DNA of 64,000 nt from Lactobacillus kalixensis DSM 16043 (GCF_001434335.1 NZ_AZFM01000003.1:46530-110529), one strand, 5' to 3'; shown: positions 15,999 to 25,364, counted from the first letter of the stretch. Program-made: numbers and translations. The notes: generated from the sequence alone by a model not told the origin.

Positions 15999-17920
15999 TC
16001 AAATTCTTCTAATTCAAGCATAACATTTTCCCATTCTTCATTTGCTTGGTCAATTTTATTTTGAACCTTAGTTAATTTTTCTTGTAATGGTCCTAATTTA
16101 TCAAAGCTAGAAGCAATCTCTGGATTGGCCATTTCATCTTGAATTTCAGATGCTTGTTTTTCTAATTCATCAATTTGCTTTTCAGCATTATCAACAGCGC
16201 GCTGTAATTTTCTCTTTTGAGAATCACGCTGTTTTTGTTCTTGATATGACAACTTTTGCTCACTAACTTGTTTAACAGTAATATCAGCTTCATTGTCATT
16301 CAGATTTGTAGAAGCTGCAGCTTCTTGCTTAGCTTTTTCATCAAGGTAGTAAGAGTAATTACCGTCATATACTTTGGCATGTCCATTTTCAAATACGACA
16401 ATCTTGTTAGCCAACTTGTTAATAAAGTAACGGTCGTGAGAAACAAAGAGTAAGGTACCATCGTAGTCTTGCAATGCTTGCTCCAAAACTTCTTTGGCAT
16501 CGATGTCCAAGTGGTTGGTAGGTTCGTCCATTAACAAAAAATTATCATGTTCAAGTGATAAAACTGTTAAAGTTAAACGCGCTTTTTGTCCACCAGATAG
16601 TTGACCAACTGTTTTATCAATATCTTTAGCAGTGAATAGGAAACTAGCTAAAATTGAACGAACATCACGCTCAGGCATAGTCTTATGACGATCCCAGACA
16701 GTGTCAATTACAGTCTTAGATGGGTCGAGACCTTGAAGTTCTTGGTCATAGTAGCCGATATCAAGTGAAGCACCGTATTTAATTGAACCTTTCTTAGGAG
16801 TCAATTGCTTCATAATTGTCTTAAGAAGAGTAGATTTACCAATTCCGTTAGGTCCAATGACAGCAACACGATCCCCTTTATTAATTTGGAAAGAAATATT
16901 CGAAATCATTGTCTTGTCAGGATAGCCGACAGAAAGGTCATTGAAGATCAAGACTTCTTTTCCTGAAGGGCGTTCACTAGTAAAGTGAATTTTCACCTTA
17001 CTCTTAGACTTCGGCGGGGTAATACGTTCAATTTTATCCAATTTCTTTTGGCGACTTTGTGCTCGTTTAGTTGTAGAGGCACGGACCATATTCTTTTGAA
17101 TAAATTCTTGGTCTTTTTTAATTTCTTCTTGTTGCTTTTCATAAGCGGCTTGCTGCGTTTCATCGCGAAGTTCACGCTCAGCAACATATTGAGAGTAGTT
17201 ACCAGTAAAGGCAGTCAATTTTCCAAATTGTAACTCGAAAATCTGCGTTGCCAAGTGATCCAAGAAATACTGGTCGTGGGATACAACTAAAATAGCACCG
17301 CTATAGTTCTTAAGAAAGCCTTCGAGCCAGTCTAATGTATCTAAATCCAAGTAGTTGGTTGGTTCGTCAAGTAAAAGTAAAGGTGGCTTCTTCAAAAGTA
17401 GCTTAACAAAAGCCAGTCTAGTTTTTTCACCACCGGATAAACTACCAATCATCTTTTGCCAAGTATTTTCAGGAAACTTAAAACCATTCAAAATACTCTT
17501 GATGTCAGATTGATATGTGTAGCCGCCTTCTTGTTCAAAGTCAAATTGCATCTGATCGTATTTTTTCAAGAGTTCTTGGTCTTCAGGATGATCAGCAATT
17601 TGCATTTGCATTTCTTCTAGCTTTTTTCCTTTATTAATCAAAGGAGTGAAGACTTCTTCCATTTCGTCCCAAATAGTCTTGTCTTCATCTAATGCATTTT
17701 CCTGAGCAATATAACCAACTTGAATTCCCTTATTAGTGGTGAATTCACCATGGGTTGGTTCTTGCTGACCAGTCATAATCTTTAATAATGTAGTTTTACC
17801 AACCCCGTTAGGTCCAACAAGACCAATACGAGCGTTAGAATCGATTGAAAAGTTAACGTTTTTAAATAATGTATTGGCACCAAATTGTTGTTCAAGATCG
17901 TGCCCTTGTGCAATAATCAT
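15995..17920 (-). CDS. ABC-F family ATPase (YdiF type)
   Basis: The 641-residue soluble protein has two ABC domains in tandem, GPNGVGKTT...LSGGEKTRL and GPNGIGKST...LSGGQKARL, joined by a charged linker (about residues 230-310), and a C-terminal coiled coil (AVDNAEKQIDELEKQASEIQ...). No membrane segments are present. ABC-F proteins act on the ribosome and resolve stalled translation or give antibiotic protection. The position between tsaD and rex matches B. subtilis ydiF. ATG 17920 is preceded by AGGTGA; an upstream TTG is less likely. A resistance role cannot be judged from sequence. Confidence 0.93.
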   Translation of the reverse strand: MIIAQGHDLEQQFGANTLFKNVNFSIDSNARIGLVGPNGVGKTTLLKIMTGQQEPTHGEFTTNKGIQVGYIAQENALDEDKTIWDEMEEVFTPLINKGKKLEEMQMQIADHPEDQELLKKYDQMQFDFEQEGGYTYQSDIKSILNGFKFPENTWQKMIGSLSGGEKTRLAFVKLLLKKPPLLLLDEPTNYLDLDTLDWLEGFLKNYSGAILVVSHDQYFLDHLATQIFELQFGKLTAFTGNYSQYVAERELRDETQQAAYEKQQEEIKKDQEFIQKNMVRASTTKRAQSRQKKLDKIERITPPKSKSKVKIHFTSERPSGKEVLIFNDLSVGYPDKTMISNISFQINKGDRVAVIGPNGIGKSTLLKTIMKQLTPKKGSIKYGASLDIGYYDQELQGLDPSKTVIDTVWDRHKTMPERDVRSILASFLFTAKDIDKTVGQLSGGQKARLTLTVLSLEHDNFLLMDEPTNHLDIDAKEVLEQALQDYDGTLLFVSHDRYFINKLANKIVVFENGHAKVYDGNYSYYLDEKAKQEAAASTNLNDNEADITVKQVSEQKLSYQEQKQRDSQKRKLQRAVDNAEKQIDELEKQASEIQDEMANPEIASSFDKLGPLQEKLTKVQNKIDQANEEWENVMLELEEFE

Positions 17921-18003
17921 AATTTCTTCACCTAACAATTATTTTAACATATGGATGAATTTTTTAGTTTCAATTAAATATATTGTGATTGTGAAAATAT
18001 CGC

Positions 18004-18033
18004 TTGCAAAGATCCTCTAATACCAGGTATGAT
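18004..18033 (+). promoter_or_regulatory. rex promoter
   Basis: A -35 TTGCAA (18004-18009) and a -10 TATGAT (18028-18033) are 18 bases apart, 55 bases before the rex start codon. Confidence 0.6.
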
Positions 18034-18045
18034 ATATATGCTTGA

Positions 18046-18059
18046 TTGTGTATTCACAA
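18046..18059. promoter_or_regulatory. Rex-operator-like palindrome
   Basis: TTGTGTATTCACAA lies just downstream of the rex -10 box. The half-sites TTGTG and CACAA are those of Rex operators, but the centre is four bases shorter than the usual 18-base TTGTGA-N6-TCACAA layout. Autoregulation by Rex is possible, not proven. Confidence 0.45.
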
Positions 18060-18088
18060 ACATAAAGAGAATAGGAGGCTAACACTTT

Positions 18089-18730
18089 ATGGAAAAAATA
18101 AAAATTCCAAAAGCCACCGCTAAGAGATTACCACTGTATTACCGTTACTTAATTATTCTTAATGAAGAAGGAAAGTCAAAAGTTTCTTCAACGGAATTAT
18201 CTGAAGCGGTGCAAGTTGATAGTGCCTCAATTAGAAGAGATTTTTCTTATTTTGGCGCGTTAGGTAAGCGTGGATATGGATACGATGTTAAAAACTTGTT
18301 GAGTTTCTTTAAAAAAATCTTGAATCAAGATACTTTAACTAATGTTGCTTTAGTTGGAGTAGGTAATTTAGGTAGAGCTTTATTGAATTACAACTTTAAA
18401 CGTAGTAACAATATTCGTATCTCATGCGCATTTGACATTAGCAAAGACATTACAGGTCGCATTTTGAGTGGAGTTCCAGTTTACGATATGGCTGATTTAA
18501 AGCAGCAATTGAGTGATCAGCAGATTTCTATTGCAATCTTGACTGTGCCATCTAGTGCTGCACAAAGGACAACTGATGAGATGGTGGAAGCAGGGATTAA
18601 GGGAATTATGAACTTTACACCAATTAGATTATCAGCTCCATCAAATGTTCGTATTCAAAATGTGGACCTAGCTACTGAATTACAGACTTTGATTTATTTC
18701 TTAGATTCAGAAAAAGAGAATGATTTATAA
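18089..18730 (+). CDS. rex: Redox-sensing transcriptional repressor Rex
   Basis: Rex represses fermentation and respiration genes and leaves DNA when NADH rises relative to NAD+. The 213-residue protein has an N-terminal winged helix (residues about 1-80, with [23 protein letters not shown]) and a Rossmann domain with the dinucleotide loop GVGNLGRAL (about residue 91). The Tyr-rich DNA recognition wing is intact. ATG follows AGGAGGC. It is in the same place as B. subtilis ydiH/rex next to ydiF, with its own promoter and terminator. Confidence 0.97.
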   Translation: MEKIKIPKATAKRLPLYYRYLIILNEEGKSKVSSTELSEAVQVDSASIRRDFSYFGALGKRGYGYDVKNLLSFFKKILNQDTLTNVALVGVGNLGRALLNYNFKRSNNIRISCAFDISKDITGRILSGVPVYDMADLKQQLSDQQISIAILTVPSSAAQRTTDEMVEAGIKGIMNFTPIRLSAPSNVRIQNVDLATELQTLIYFLDSEKENDL

Positions 18731-18751
18731 AATTGGGTAAATGCCTAAAGC

Positions 18752-18785
18752 AAAAACCACGCGGGTTAACGCGTGGCTTTTTTTA
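18752..18785. terminator. Bidirectional terminator between rex and scrR
   Basis: CCACGCG and CGCGTGG pair around GGTTAA, with A-rich and T-rich flanks. It lies between the two converging stop codons and overlaps the scrR stop. Confidence 0.9.
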
Positions 18786-19769
18786 TGCCGTTGTTCTACT
18801 TTTAATCAATTTAACTGGCAATTTATATTGCATTTGTTCAAGTTTTTTATTCGGATCACTAATTCTTTGAAGAAGTAAATCAACCAAAACTGTTGCAATG
18901 TCCTCAATTGGCTGAGCGATTGTTGATAATTCTGAATGGTAAGTTTGAATCTCTTGAGTTCCATCAAAGCCGATAACCTTTAATTCTTCAGGGACCTTAA
19001 TGCCTAACTTAGCTGCTTCTTGTAACACCAAGATAGCGGTTAGATCATCTGTAGCGACTACGCCATCGGGATGATCGTCTTCTAGCATTTGATGAATACG
19101 CATATTTTTCAGTAAAACAGAATCAGAGAAGGCAACTGAGCGAATATGAGGTTCAAACTTGTTTTCTTTAGCAGCATCAAGATAAGCCTGCAATCTTTGG
19201 TCAGTTGGATTACCTTTTCTATTTTTATTTCCCAAAAAATAAATATTTTTGCAGCCAGCTTGTAATAAGTCATGAACTGCTAAATTGATTCCTTGATAAT
19301 TATCGCAACTTACGATAGGTACCTGATTGGATAATTTTCTATCAAAAGATACAATAGGTAAGCCTAATTTTTGATATTCTTCAATCCCTAAATTGTGAGC
19401 ACCAGCGATGATACCATCTACCTGATTGGCAGATAGCATTTTTAAATATTCGCGTTCCTTATCTTTATCTCTACCTGCGTTGCAAAGAATAACTTTATAA
19501 CCTTTTAAGAATAGCTTTTCTTCAATTGTTTCAATTAATTCCGCGAAGAATGGGTTAGTAATATTAGGGAAAATCAATCCTACTAAGTTCATTCTTTTGC
19601 CTTGAAGAGAGCGAGCTAAAGAGTTGGGTTGATAATTCAACTCTTTCATTGCTTGAAAAACTTTATCTTTAGTCTTTTGACTTAAATAGCCATGATTATT
19701 AATTACTCTTGAACATGTAGTAACGGAAACCCCTGCTCTTTTTGCTACGTCAGATAACTTTACGGCCAT
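18783..19769 (-). CDS. scrR: LacI-family sucrose operon repressor
   Basis: The 328-residue protein has a LacI-type helix-turn-helix at its N-terminus (VKLSDVAKRAGVSVTTCSRVINNHGYLS) and a periplasmic-binding-like effector domain with IFPNITNPFFAELIE (about 70). It lies 13 bases downstream of scrB on the same strand, so both are co-transcribed. Operators of the type it should bind lie in the scrB-scrA spacer. ATG 19769 is favoured with AGGTG as binding site; GTG 19778 overlaps that site. Inducer is inferred to be sucrose-6-phosphate or fructose from the neighbours. Confidence 0.9.
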   Translation of the reverse strand: MAVKLSDVAKRAGVSVTTCSRVINNHGYLSQKTKDKVFQAMKELNYQPNSLARSLQGKRMNLVGLIFPNITNPFFAELIETIEEKLFLKGYKVILCNAGRDKDKEREYLKMLSANQVDGIIAGAHNLGIEEYQKLGLPIVSFDRKLSNQVPIVSCDNYQGINLAVHDLLQAGCKNIYFLGNKNRKGNPTDQRLQAYLDAAKENKFEPHIRSVAFSDSVLLKNMRIHQMLEDDHPDGVVATDDLTAILVLQEAAKLGIKVPEELKVIGFDGTQEIQTYHSELSTIAQPIEDIATVLVDLLLQRISDPNKKLEQMQYKLPVKLIKSRTTA

Positions 19770-19782
19770 CTTAATCACCTAA

Positions 19783-21240
19783 TTACAAAATAGTTTTCAT
19801 TTGCCAAAGTGTTGCTTGGTAGCTTGTTTCATTGTCAAAGACAATCTTTTGTGAGTCTTGGTTAGTGAAGAAACGACCGGTTAAGACGTGTTCACCACCG
19901 TTTACAAACACTTCGATTAATGAATGATCTACAAAAATATCTAAATCTAAATCTTTATTCTTAGCTAAAACAATCTTTCTACTAGTTCCGTAGTTGGCCG
20001 ATACTTCGCCAGCTTTTGAACGATCTAACACTAATTCACCATTTTCAGTATCAAATGATAATTTAAGGTTTTCGCTAAGATCGCTGTTTGCTTGCAAATA
20101 TAGATTGCCCTTTTGACCAGCAGAAATCTTCATCTTCAATTCGTATTGTTGACCAGCTTTAGTAGTTAATTCACGCTCATCAATGAAGGATTGTTCATTT
20201 TCACGTAATGACTTGATTGCATCAACTGGTTTTTGCAATAACTTACCATTTTCAATCGTTAATTCCTTAACTTGGCTCAAGCAATTAGCCCAATTTTCGT
20301 TATCAGTTGGATAGGAAATATCTGGTAATCCTACCCAGCTAACAGCATATGCTTTACCGTTAGGTGCATTGAAAGCTTGAGTTGCATACACATCGAATCC
20401 ATCATCCAAGTTCTTTAATTGACTAGAATTCATTAACGTGTGGTTTTCTAAATCGGCTTGATCGGCTACAACGTACATATTAGGGTAGATATTGTCGTAG
20501 TCAGCTATTGACTTATCTAAGCCTTGTGGACAGAAAATCAAAACGTTTTTGCCATCAACTTCAACTAAGTTAGGGCATTCGATCATATAGCCCATATCTT
20601 TATCTGAAAAGTCTAAGAAACCAAGTTCTTTCCAATCCTTAAGATCTTCAGAAGACCAGACATCGACATGGCCATGCTTTTCTTTTTCATCTTGTGCACC
20701 TAAGATAGCGTAGTATTTTCCATCTTTCTCGATGATTTGAGGATCGCGGAAGTGTTCACTAATGTGATCAGGATTCTTAAATAAGATTTCCTTTTCGCCT
20801 AATTTGTTATCTTTATCCATCCAGACGCCAATTTGATAAGGGATGCGTTCCCAATCATCGGTGCGGTGGTTACCAGTATACATAATGAATAATTTATCAC
20901 CAATTTGTTTAGCAGAACCAGAGTAAGCCCCGTGTGAATCAGCTTTTGCATCAGGTTCTAAGCCGATACCTAAGTTTTCCCAGTGAACTAGATCCTTTGA
21001 TTTAAAGTGCCACCATGATTTAAGACCATGGACTGCTCCAAATGGAAATGATTGATAAAAGAGGTGGTATTCACCATTAAAGAAAGAAAAACCATTTGGA
21101 TCGTTAACTAAACCAGATATTGGACGCAAATGATAGTGCATTTGTGCAGGAGAGTTTGCTGCTTGAGCTTGTAAATGAAGCAGAGTGTCTGCGTCCCATT
21201 TGTTATAAGGTAAGTATCTTTTTTCTTGTGTCCATTCCAT
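19783..21240 (-). CDS. scrB: Sucrose-6-phosphate hydrolase (GH32)
   Basis: ScrB cleaves sucrose-6-phosphate, made by the PTS, into glucose-6-phosphate and fructose. The 485-residue protein has the GH32 signature SGLVNDPNG (Asp nucleophile, about residue 48), FRDPQII with the transition-state Asp, and ECPN with the acid/base Glu. A C-terminal beta-sandwich follows from about residue 345. No signal peptide is visible, so it is cytoplasmic. ATG is preceded by GGAGGTATTAATT. It is divergent from scrA and shares its regulatory region. Confidence 0.95.
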   Translation of the reverse strand: MEWTQEKRYLPYNKWDADTLLHLQAQAANSPAQMHYHLRPISGLVNDPNGFSFFNGEYHLFYQSFPFGAVHGLKSWWHFKSKDLVHWENLGIGLEPDAKADSHGAYSGSAKQIGDKLFIMYTGNHRTDDWERIPYQIGVWMDKDNKLGEKEILFKNPDHISEHFRDPQIIEKDGKYYAILGAQDEKEKHGHVDVWSSEDLKDWKELGFLDFSDKDMGYMIECPNLVEVDGKNVLIFCPQGLDKSIADYDNIYPNMYVVADQADLENHTLMNSSQLKNLDDGFDVYATQAFNAPNGKAYAVSWVGLPDISYPTDNENWANCLSQVKELTIENGKLLQKPVDAIKSLRENEQSFIDERELTTKAGQQYELKMKISAGQKGNLYLQANSDLSENLKLSFDTENGELVLDRSKAGEVSANYGTSRKIVLAKNKDLDLDIFVDHSLIEVFVNGGEHVLTGRFFTNQDSQKIVFDNETSYQATLWQMKTIL

Positions 21241-21299
21241 AATTAATACCTCCGTGTAAGCGCTATTTCTAAAAATATTTTATTAGAAATGCCAATTTA

Positions 21300-21315
21300 T
21301 GTCAAACGATTATCA
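21300..21315. promoter_or_regulatory. ScrR operator candidate 1
   Basis: TGTCAAACGATTATCA matches 14 of 16 bases of the second site at 21379 and is closer to scrB. It is probably a second ScrR site for looping or for control of scrB. Confidence 0.6.
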
Positions 21316-21378
21316 TATAATCAAAAGCCTATATTATCAGTGATTTTAGAATGACTAAAACTTTTTTGAAAAAATATA

Positions 21379-21394
21379 TGTCAAACGATTGACA
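21379..21394. promoter_or_regulatory. ScrR operator candidate 2
   Basis: TGTCAAACGATTGACA is a near-perfect inverted repeat, extended by ATA/TAT on both sides (21376-21397). Its right arm is the scrA -35 box TTGACA, so a bound repressor would block polymerase. Confidence 0.75.
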
Positions 21395-21416
21395 TATTTT
21401 AAGAATACGCTATCAT
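21389..21416 (+). promoter_or_regulatory. scrA promoter
   Basis: TTGACA (21389-21394), a 16-base spacer and TATCAT (21411-21416). Confidence 0.65.
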
Positions 21417-21434
21417 AGTTATTGAGAAAACAAA

Positions 21435-21448
21435 TAAAAGCGTTTACA
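21435..21448. promoter_or_regulatory. cre site (CcpA binding) before scrA
   Basis: TAAAAGCGTTTACA fits the catabolite-responsive element consensus at nearly every position and lies between the scrA promoter and its start codon, a place suited to roadblock repression. Confidence 0.65.
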
Positions 21449-21472
21449 TGTTTTTCGCGAGGGAGGAAAATT

Positions 21473-23422
21473 ATGGACCATAAAAAAGTGGCTGAGCGAG
21501 TAATTAAGGATGTTGGCCGTGACAATCTTGTTGCAGCTGCTCACTGTGCTACTCGTTTACGCTTAGTGCTTAAAGATGATAATGACATTGATCAAAAGGC
21601 TTTAGATAATGATCCAGATGTAAAGGGTACTTTTAAGACCAATGGTCAATATCAAGTAATTATTGGACCAGGGGATGTTAATGACGTTTACGATGAGCTA
21701 ATTAAGATAACTGGTCTTCAAGAATTGTCAACTGAAGATTTAAAGAAGGTTGCTGCAGGTAATCAAAAGAAGAATCCAGTAATGGACTTCATCAAGCTCT
21801 TGTCTGACATCTTCGTTCCAATCATTCCGGCCTTAGTTGCTGGTGGTTTGCTGATGGCATTGAACAACTTCTTGACTTCACCAGGACTATTTGGTCCTAA
21901 GTCAGTTGTTCAAATGTACCCAAACGCTGCCGGCCTTTCAGAAATGATTCAGGTTATGTCAGCTGCGCCATTTATCTTCATGCCAATTCTAGTTGGTATT
22001 TCGGCAGCCAAAAGGTTCGGTGCTAACCAATATCTAGGTGCTGCTGTTGGTATGATTATGACCACACCAGGTCTAGCAGGACCAACTAAGTTCTGGGATC
22101 TTTGGGGCTGGCATGTTCCTCAAACAAGTTACCAATACCAAGTTATTCCGGTTTTAGTAGCTGTGTGGGTATTGGCAATTCTTGAAAAGAACTTACATAA
22201 ACGTTTGCCTTCAGCAGTTGACTTTACATTCACTCCACTTCTTTCATTAATGATCACTGGTTTCTTAACTTACACTGTTATTGGACCAGTCTTCAAGGGT
22301 GTATCTGACTGGATTACTGCTGCTATTGTATGGCTTTACAACACTACTGGCGCCTTTGGTATGGGTGTATTTGGTTTATCATACTCAGCTATTGTTACTA
22401 CTGGTCTTCACCAAAGTTTCCCAGCTGTTGAAACTCAATTGGTAAGTCAATTCGCACAAAACCATGGTGGTGCAGGTGACTTCATCTTCGTTACTGCATG
22501 TATGGCCAATGTTGCCCAAGGTGCTGCAACGTTTGCAGTTTACTTCTTAACTAAGAACGAAAAGATGAAAGGTTTATCAAGTTCAGCAGGTGTATCAGCA
22601 CTTCTTGGTATTACTGAACCAGCACTTTTCGGTGTTAACTTGAAGTACAAGTTCCCATTCTTCTGTGCCTTAATCGGTTCAGGTATTGCAGCCTTTGTTG
22701 CAGGATTAACTCACGTTACTGCAGCTTCAATGGGTAGTGCAGGATTCCTCGGATTCCTTTCAATTTACCCAAGAACTATTCCAGTTTGGATTCTATCAGT
22801 TGCTATCAGTTTCGTAATTGCCTTTGCACTTACTTACGTTTATGGTAAGTCACACTTGAAGGAAGAAGTTGCTGAACAAGATGTTCCAGTTAATGACGCA
22901 ACTAGTCAAGCAGAAGAAACTCAAAGAGCTGAAAAAGTTTCTAAAGAACAATTAAGCTTGAAGGATGAAGTTATTGCTTCTCCAGTTGATGGTGAACCTG
23001 AAAGTTTGACTAAGGTAAACGACCAAGTCTTCTCAGCTAAGTTGATGGGTGACGGTGCTGCTGTAATTCCTAGTGATGGTACAATTTACGCACCAGTAAC
23101 TGGTACTGTAACTATTGCTTACGAAACTAAGCACGCTTACGGTATTAAATCAGATGATGGTGCTGAAGTATTGATCCACGTTGGTCTTGATACTGTTAAC
23201 TTGAAGGGTGAACACTTCGAAAGTTTTGTTAAGCAAGGTCAACGAGTAGAAAAAGGAGACAAGCTTGGTACAGTTGATTTAGATGCTGTGAAGAAGGCTG
23301 GTTATGATACTACTGTAATGGTAATCATTACTAACACTGCTAACTATGCTAATGTTTCAAGAATTAGTGATGCTGGTGACAAGCACGGCGACAATTTGAT
23401 TGCTGTTACTGCTCACGAATAA
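21473..23422 (+). CDS. scrA: Sucrose-specific PTS enzyme IIBCA
   Basis: This permease imports sucrose and phosphorylates it at the glucose C6 position. The 649-residue protein has EIIB at residues 1-90 with the phospho-Cys25 in [13 protein letters not shown] follows from about 105 to 465 with around ten membrane segments and the ALFGITEPAL-like sequence [24 protein letters not shown] lies at about 500-649, where His569 in [10 protein letters not shown] takes phosphate from HPr. The order B-C-A is complete. GGGAGG precedes ATG 21473; an upstream TTG is spurious. Sucrose as substrate is inferred from scrB and scrR next to it. Confidence 0.93.
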   Translation: MDHKKVAERVIKDVGRDNLVAAAHCATRLRLVLKDDNDIDQKALDNDPDVKGTFKTNGQYQVIIGPGDVNDVYDELIKITGLQELSTEDLKKVAAGNQKKNPVMDFIKLLSDIFVPIIPALVAGGLLMALNNFLTSPGLFGPKSVVQMYPNAAGLSEMIQVMSAAPFIFMPILVGISAAKRFGANQYLGAAVGMIMTTPGLAGPTKFWDLWGWHVPQTSYQYQVIPVLVAVWVLAILEKNLHKRLPSAVDFTFTPLLSLMITGFLTYTVIGPVFKGVSDWITAAIVWLYNTTGAFGMGVFGLSYSAIVTTGLHQSFPAVETQLVSQFAQNHGGAGDFIFVTACMANVAQGAATFAVYFLTKNEKMKGLSSSAGVSALLGITEPALFGVNLKYKFPFFCALIGSGIAAFVAGLTHVTAASMGSAGFLGFLSIYPRTIPVWILSVAISFVIAFALTYVYGKSHLKEEVAEQDVPVNDATSQAEETQRAEKVSKEQLSLKDEVIASPVDGEPESLTKVNDQVFSAKLMGDGAAVIPSDGTIYAPVTGTVTIAYETKHAYGIKSDDGAEVLIHVGLDTVNLKGEHFESFVKQGQRVEKGDKLGTVDLDAVKKAGYDTTVMVIITNTANYANVSRISDAGDKHGDNLIAVTAHE

Positions 23423-23458
23423 TTGCTTATACTCCTCTAGAAATTAAATATGCAATGA

Positions 23459-23495
23459 AAAAAATCGCTCAAGAAATATTCTTGGGCGATTTTTC
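23459..23495 (+). terminator. Terminator of scrA
   Basis: AAAAATCGCTCAAGAA pairs with TTCTTGGGCGATTTTT (one G-U pair) around ATA. Confidence 0.88.
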
Positions 23496-23531
23496 ATGCT
23501 ATTCTAATGAAAAAGATAGGTAGTGATTTTA

Positions 23532-24032
23532 ATGAACCAGAAAACAAAAAATATGTGGTTAGCTCTGCTCTTTTATTGGATCTTAGGAGCAGTCTTTGTC
23601 ATTTTTGGTGGATTAGAAAATATTTCTAAAATATATGGTATTACTTTGCTAATTTTTACAAGTTTATTGATTATTCCAGCACTTTTAGTAAGTCTGAAAG
23701 TTAAGGTGCCCCATATTTTTGCTAATGGGTGGAGTTTTATTTTCTACTTTTTCTGGCTCCTTTCTTTAGGACTTAGCTATAAATTGCAAAGTTGGTTAGG
23801 GATTGTTTTCGTAGTATTTTTCATAGTTCTTTTCTTTATTTTAGGTTTGATTTTCACATTGCTTAAAACTTTACGCAGCAGAAAAAATGGCAAATACTAT
23901 TTTACCGACGAAGAGCACAATAAAACTTACGAATATAGCAGTTTTGGAAAAGCTTATAAGAAATACTTGGAAGTCACTTTAACAGAAGGTGCAATTGATG
24001 CAGTTCTTACCGCTATTTTCTCTTGGTGGTAA
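23532..24032 (+). CDS. Membrane protein of unknown function
   Basis: The 166-residue protein has about four hydrophobic segments (residues about 8-25, 34-52, 60-80 and 87-112), with a basic turn (KTLRSRKNGKYYF) after the last and a soluble tail. I recognise no family. ATG 23532 follows AGGTAGTGATTTTA; GTG at 23523 is too close to the site. It is a single gene between the scrA terminator and the LytTR operon, facing the same way. Ten bases past its stop begins the LytTR operator. Confidence 0.65.
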   Translation: MNQKTKNMWLALLFYWILGAVFVIFGGLENISKIYGITLLIFTSLLIIPALLVSLKVKVPHIFANGWSFIFYFFWLLSLGLSYKLQSWLGIVFVVFFIVLFFILGLIFTLLKTLRSRKNGKYYFTDEEHNKTYEYSSFGKAYKKYLEVTLTEGAIDAVLTAIFSWW

Positions 24033-24039
24033 AGAGGAA

Positions 24040-24069
24040 ACCACTTAGCTAATCTATTTGACCACTTAG
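24040..24069. promoter_or_regulatory. Tandem 9-base direct repeat, LytTR-type operator
   Basis: ACCACTTAG occurs at 24040-24048 and again at 24061-24069, separated by 12 bases, so that the repeats lie two helical turns apart on the same face. This is the geometry of AgrA/PlnC-type LytTR binding sites (9 + 12 + 9). It lies upstream of the LytTR gene, whose product is the obvious candidate to bind it. Confidence 0.65.
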
Positions 24070-24142
24070 TCAAAACGGCTAGCTTTCCTTAATAAAACGC
24101 GGTGTAATAATGATATGGAAAATAAAAGATGAGGTGAAAATA

Positions 24143-24598
24143 GTGAAGGTGAAACTGGAAATTGATCCTGATAATCAAGAATCAGTCGTAATCATTAAAG
24201 CAAATAAGATCACGCCAGAAATTGAACGACTCTATCATAAACTCCAAGATGAATCTTCTCATCCTGACCAAATTACCGGAATAAGAGACAATAAAGCTTA
24301 CTATCTTGATTTAAATCAAATTCTCTTCTTTGAGACTGCCGACAAACAGGTAATGGCTCATACTACAGACCATAGTTATGCTGTGAAATACAAATTGTAT
24401 GAATTAGAAAATCTATTAGGCGGACAATTCATGCGGGTATCAAAATCGACAATTTTGAACCTTGATCAGATCTATGCTTTAACTAGATCAATTTCTAATT
24501 GCCAGATTCAATTTCATGAATCTTATAAAACCGTTTACGTCTCTCGACGTTATTATCGTGATTTAAGAAATAAATTAGATGAAAGAAGGACTAACTAA
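24143..24598 (+). CDS. LytTR-domain DNA-binding regulator
   Basis: The 151-residue protein has a small N-terminal region (VKLEIDPDNQESVVIIKA...) and a LytTR DNA-binding domain from about residue 48 to the end. Characteristic parts are LDLNQILFFETADKQVMAHT, LYELENLLGGQFMRVSKSTILNL and VYVSRRYYRDLRNKL. There is no receiver domain, so it belongs to the stand-alone LytTR regulators of lactobacilli. GTG 24143 is chosen because GAGGTG lies six bases upstream. Its stop overlaps the ATG of a LiaF-like gene (TAATG), making a two-gene operon. Autoregulation through the upstream tandem repeat is likely. Confidence 0.85.
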   Translation: MKVKLEIDPDNQESVVIIKANKITPEIERLYHKLQDESSHPDQITGIRDNKAYYLDLNQILFFETADKQVMAHTTDHSYAVKYKLYELENLLGGQFMRVSKSTILNLDQIYALTRSISNCQIQFHESYKTVYVSRRYYRDLRNKLDERRTN

Positions 24599-25356
24599 TG
24601 AAAGCTAAATGGGGAAGAATTGTGTGGGGTGTTGGCTTTATTGCAGCCGCCATCTTTTTAGTGGTTGATCAATTAAATTTACTTCCAGTTGCAATCGGAT
24701 TTTGGTCAATCTTTTGGACTGTTATCTTCACAGCAAGTTTAATCACATCACTTTTTAATAAGAATCTCTACGGTTCAATCTTTTCAATTGCATTCTTGTT
24801 GATTGTTTATGTTAAGCCGCTACATATTGAAGTTTTGTCACCTTGGACGATTTTACTTGTGGCGCTCTTAGCCTCAATCGGGTTAAGTTTGGTTTTTAGG
24901 AAAAGTTTCAAACCGACTGTGATCATCAACGGTGAGAGAGTTAATGCAAATTGGTCAGATTTAAAAAATGATCATTCTTTTAAAGCAGATAATGTTTTGA
25001 ATGACACTAGCTTCGGTGTTAATAGTGACAATGTTGTAATTAGTGAAAAGATGTCGGATGCTTCTCGCTATGTTCATTCACAAAATCTGAAGACTATTAC
25101 CATTAATTCAACGATGGGTGATATTGATGTGTATTTAGATGATGCTCGGGCTGCTGGGGATGAAGTAATTGTCAACATCAATAGTTCAATGAGTGATATT
25201 GCTCTCTATATTCCCAAGGACTGGCAAGTGGTTAATAACTTGCAAGGTGGCTTTGGTGATGTTGAGATTGATTATAGCAAGGCTGATGGTCCTAAGTTGA
25301 TCTTGCAAGGTAAGCAGAATATGGGAGACCTTGGAGTACATCATATTAATAAGTAA
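24598..25356 (+). CDS. LiaF-like membrane protein
   Basis: The 252-residue protein has an N-terminal membrane part with about four short helices (residues 8-105) and a C-terminal soluble domain with repeated beta segments: ITINSTMGDIDVYLDDA, VNINSSMSDIALYIPKDW and GGFGDVEIDYSKADGPKL. This matches the LiaF/toastrack-type C-terminal fold seen in cell-envelope stress proteins (DUF2154). Here it is paired with a LytTR regulator rather than LiaRS. It probably holds the regulator at the membrane or responds to envelope stress; that is inference from family and operon. Its terminator is the first CIRCE element. Confidence 0.8.
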   Translation: MKAKWGRIVWGVGFIAAAIFLVVDQLNLLPVAIGFWSIFWTVIFTASLITSLFNKNLYGSIFSIAFLLIVYVKPLHIEVLSPWTILLVALLASIGLSLVFRKSFKPTVIINGERVNANWSDLKNDHSFKADNVLNDTSFGVNSDNVVISEKMSDASRYVHSQNLKTITINSTMGDIDVYLDDARAAGDEVIVNINSSMSDIALYIPKDWQVVNNLQGGFGDVEIDYSKADGPKLILQGKQNMGDLGVHHINK

Positions 25357-25364
25357 AGAAGAAA

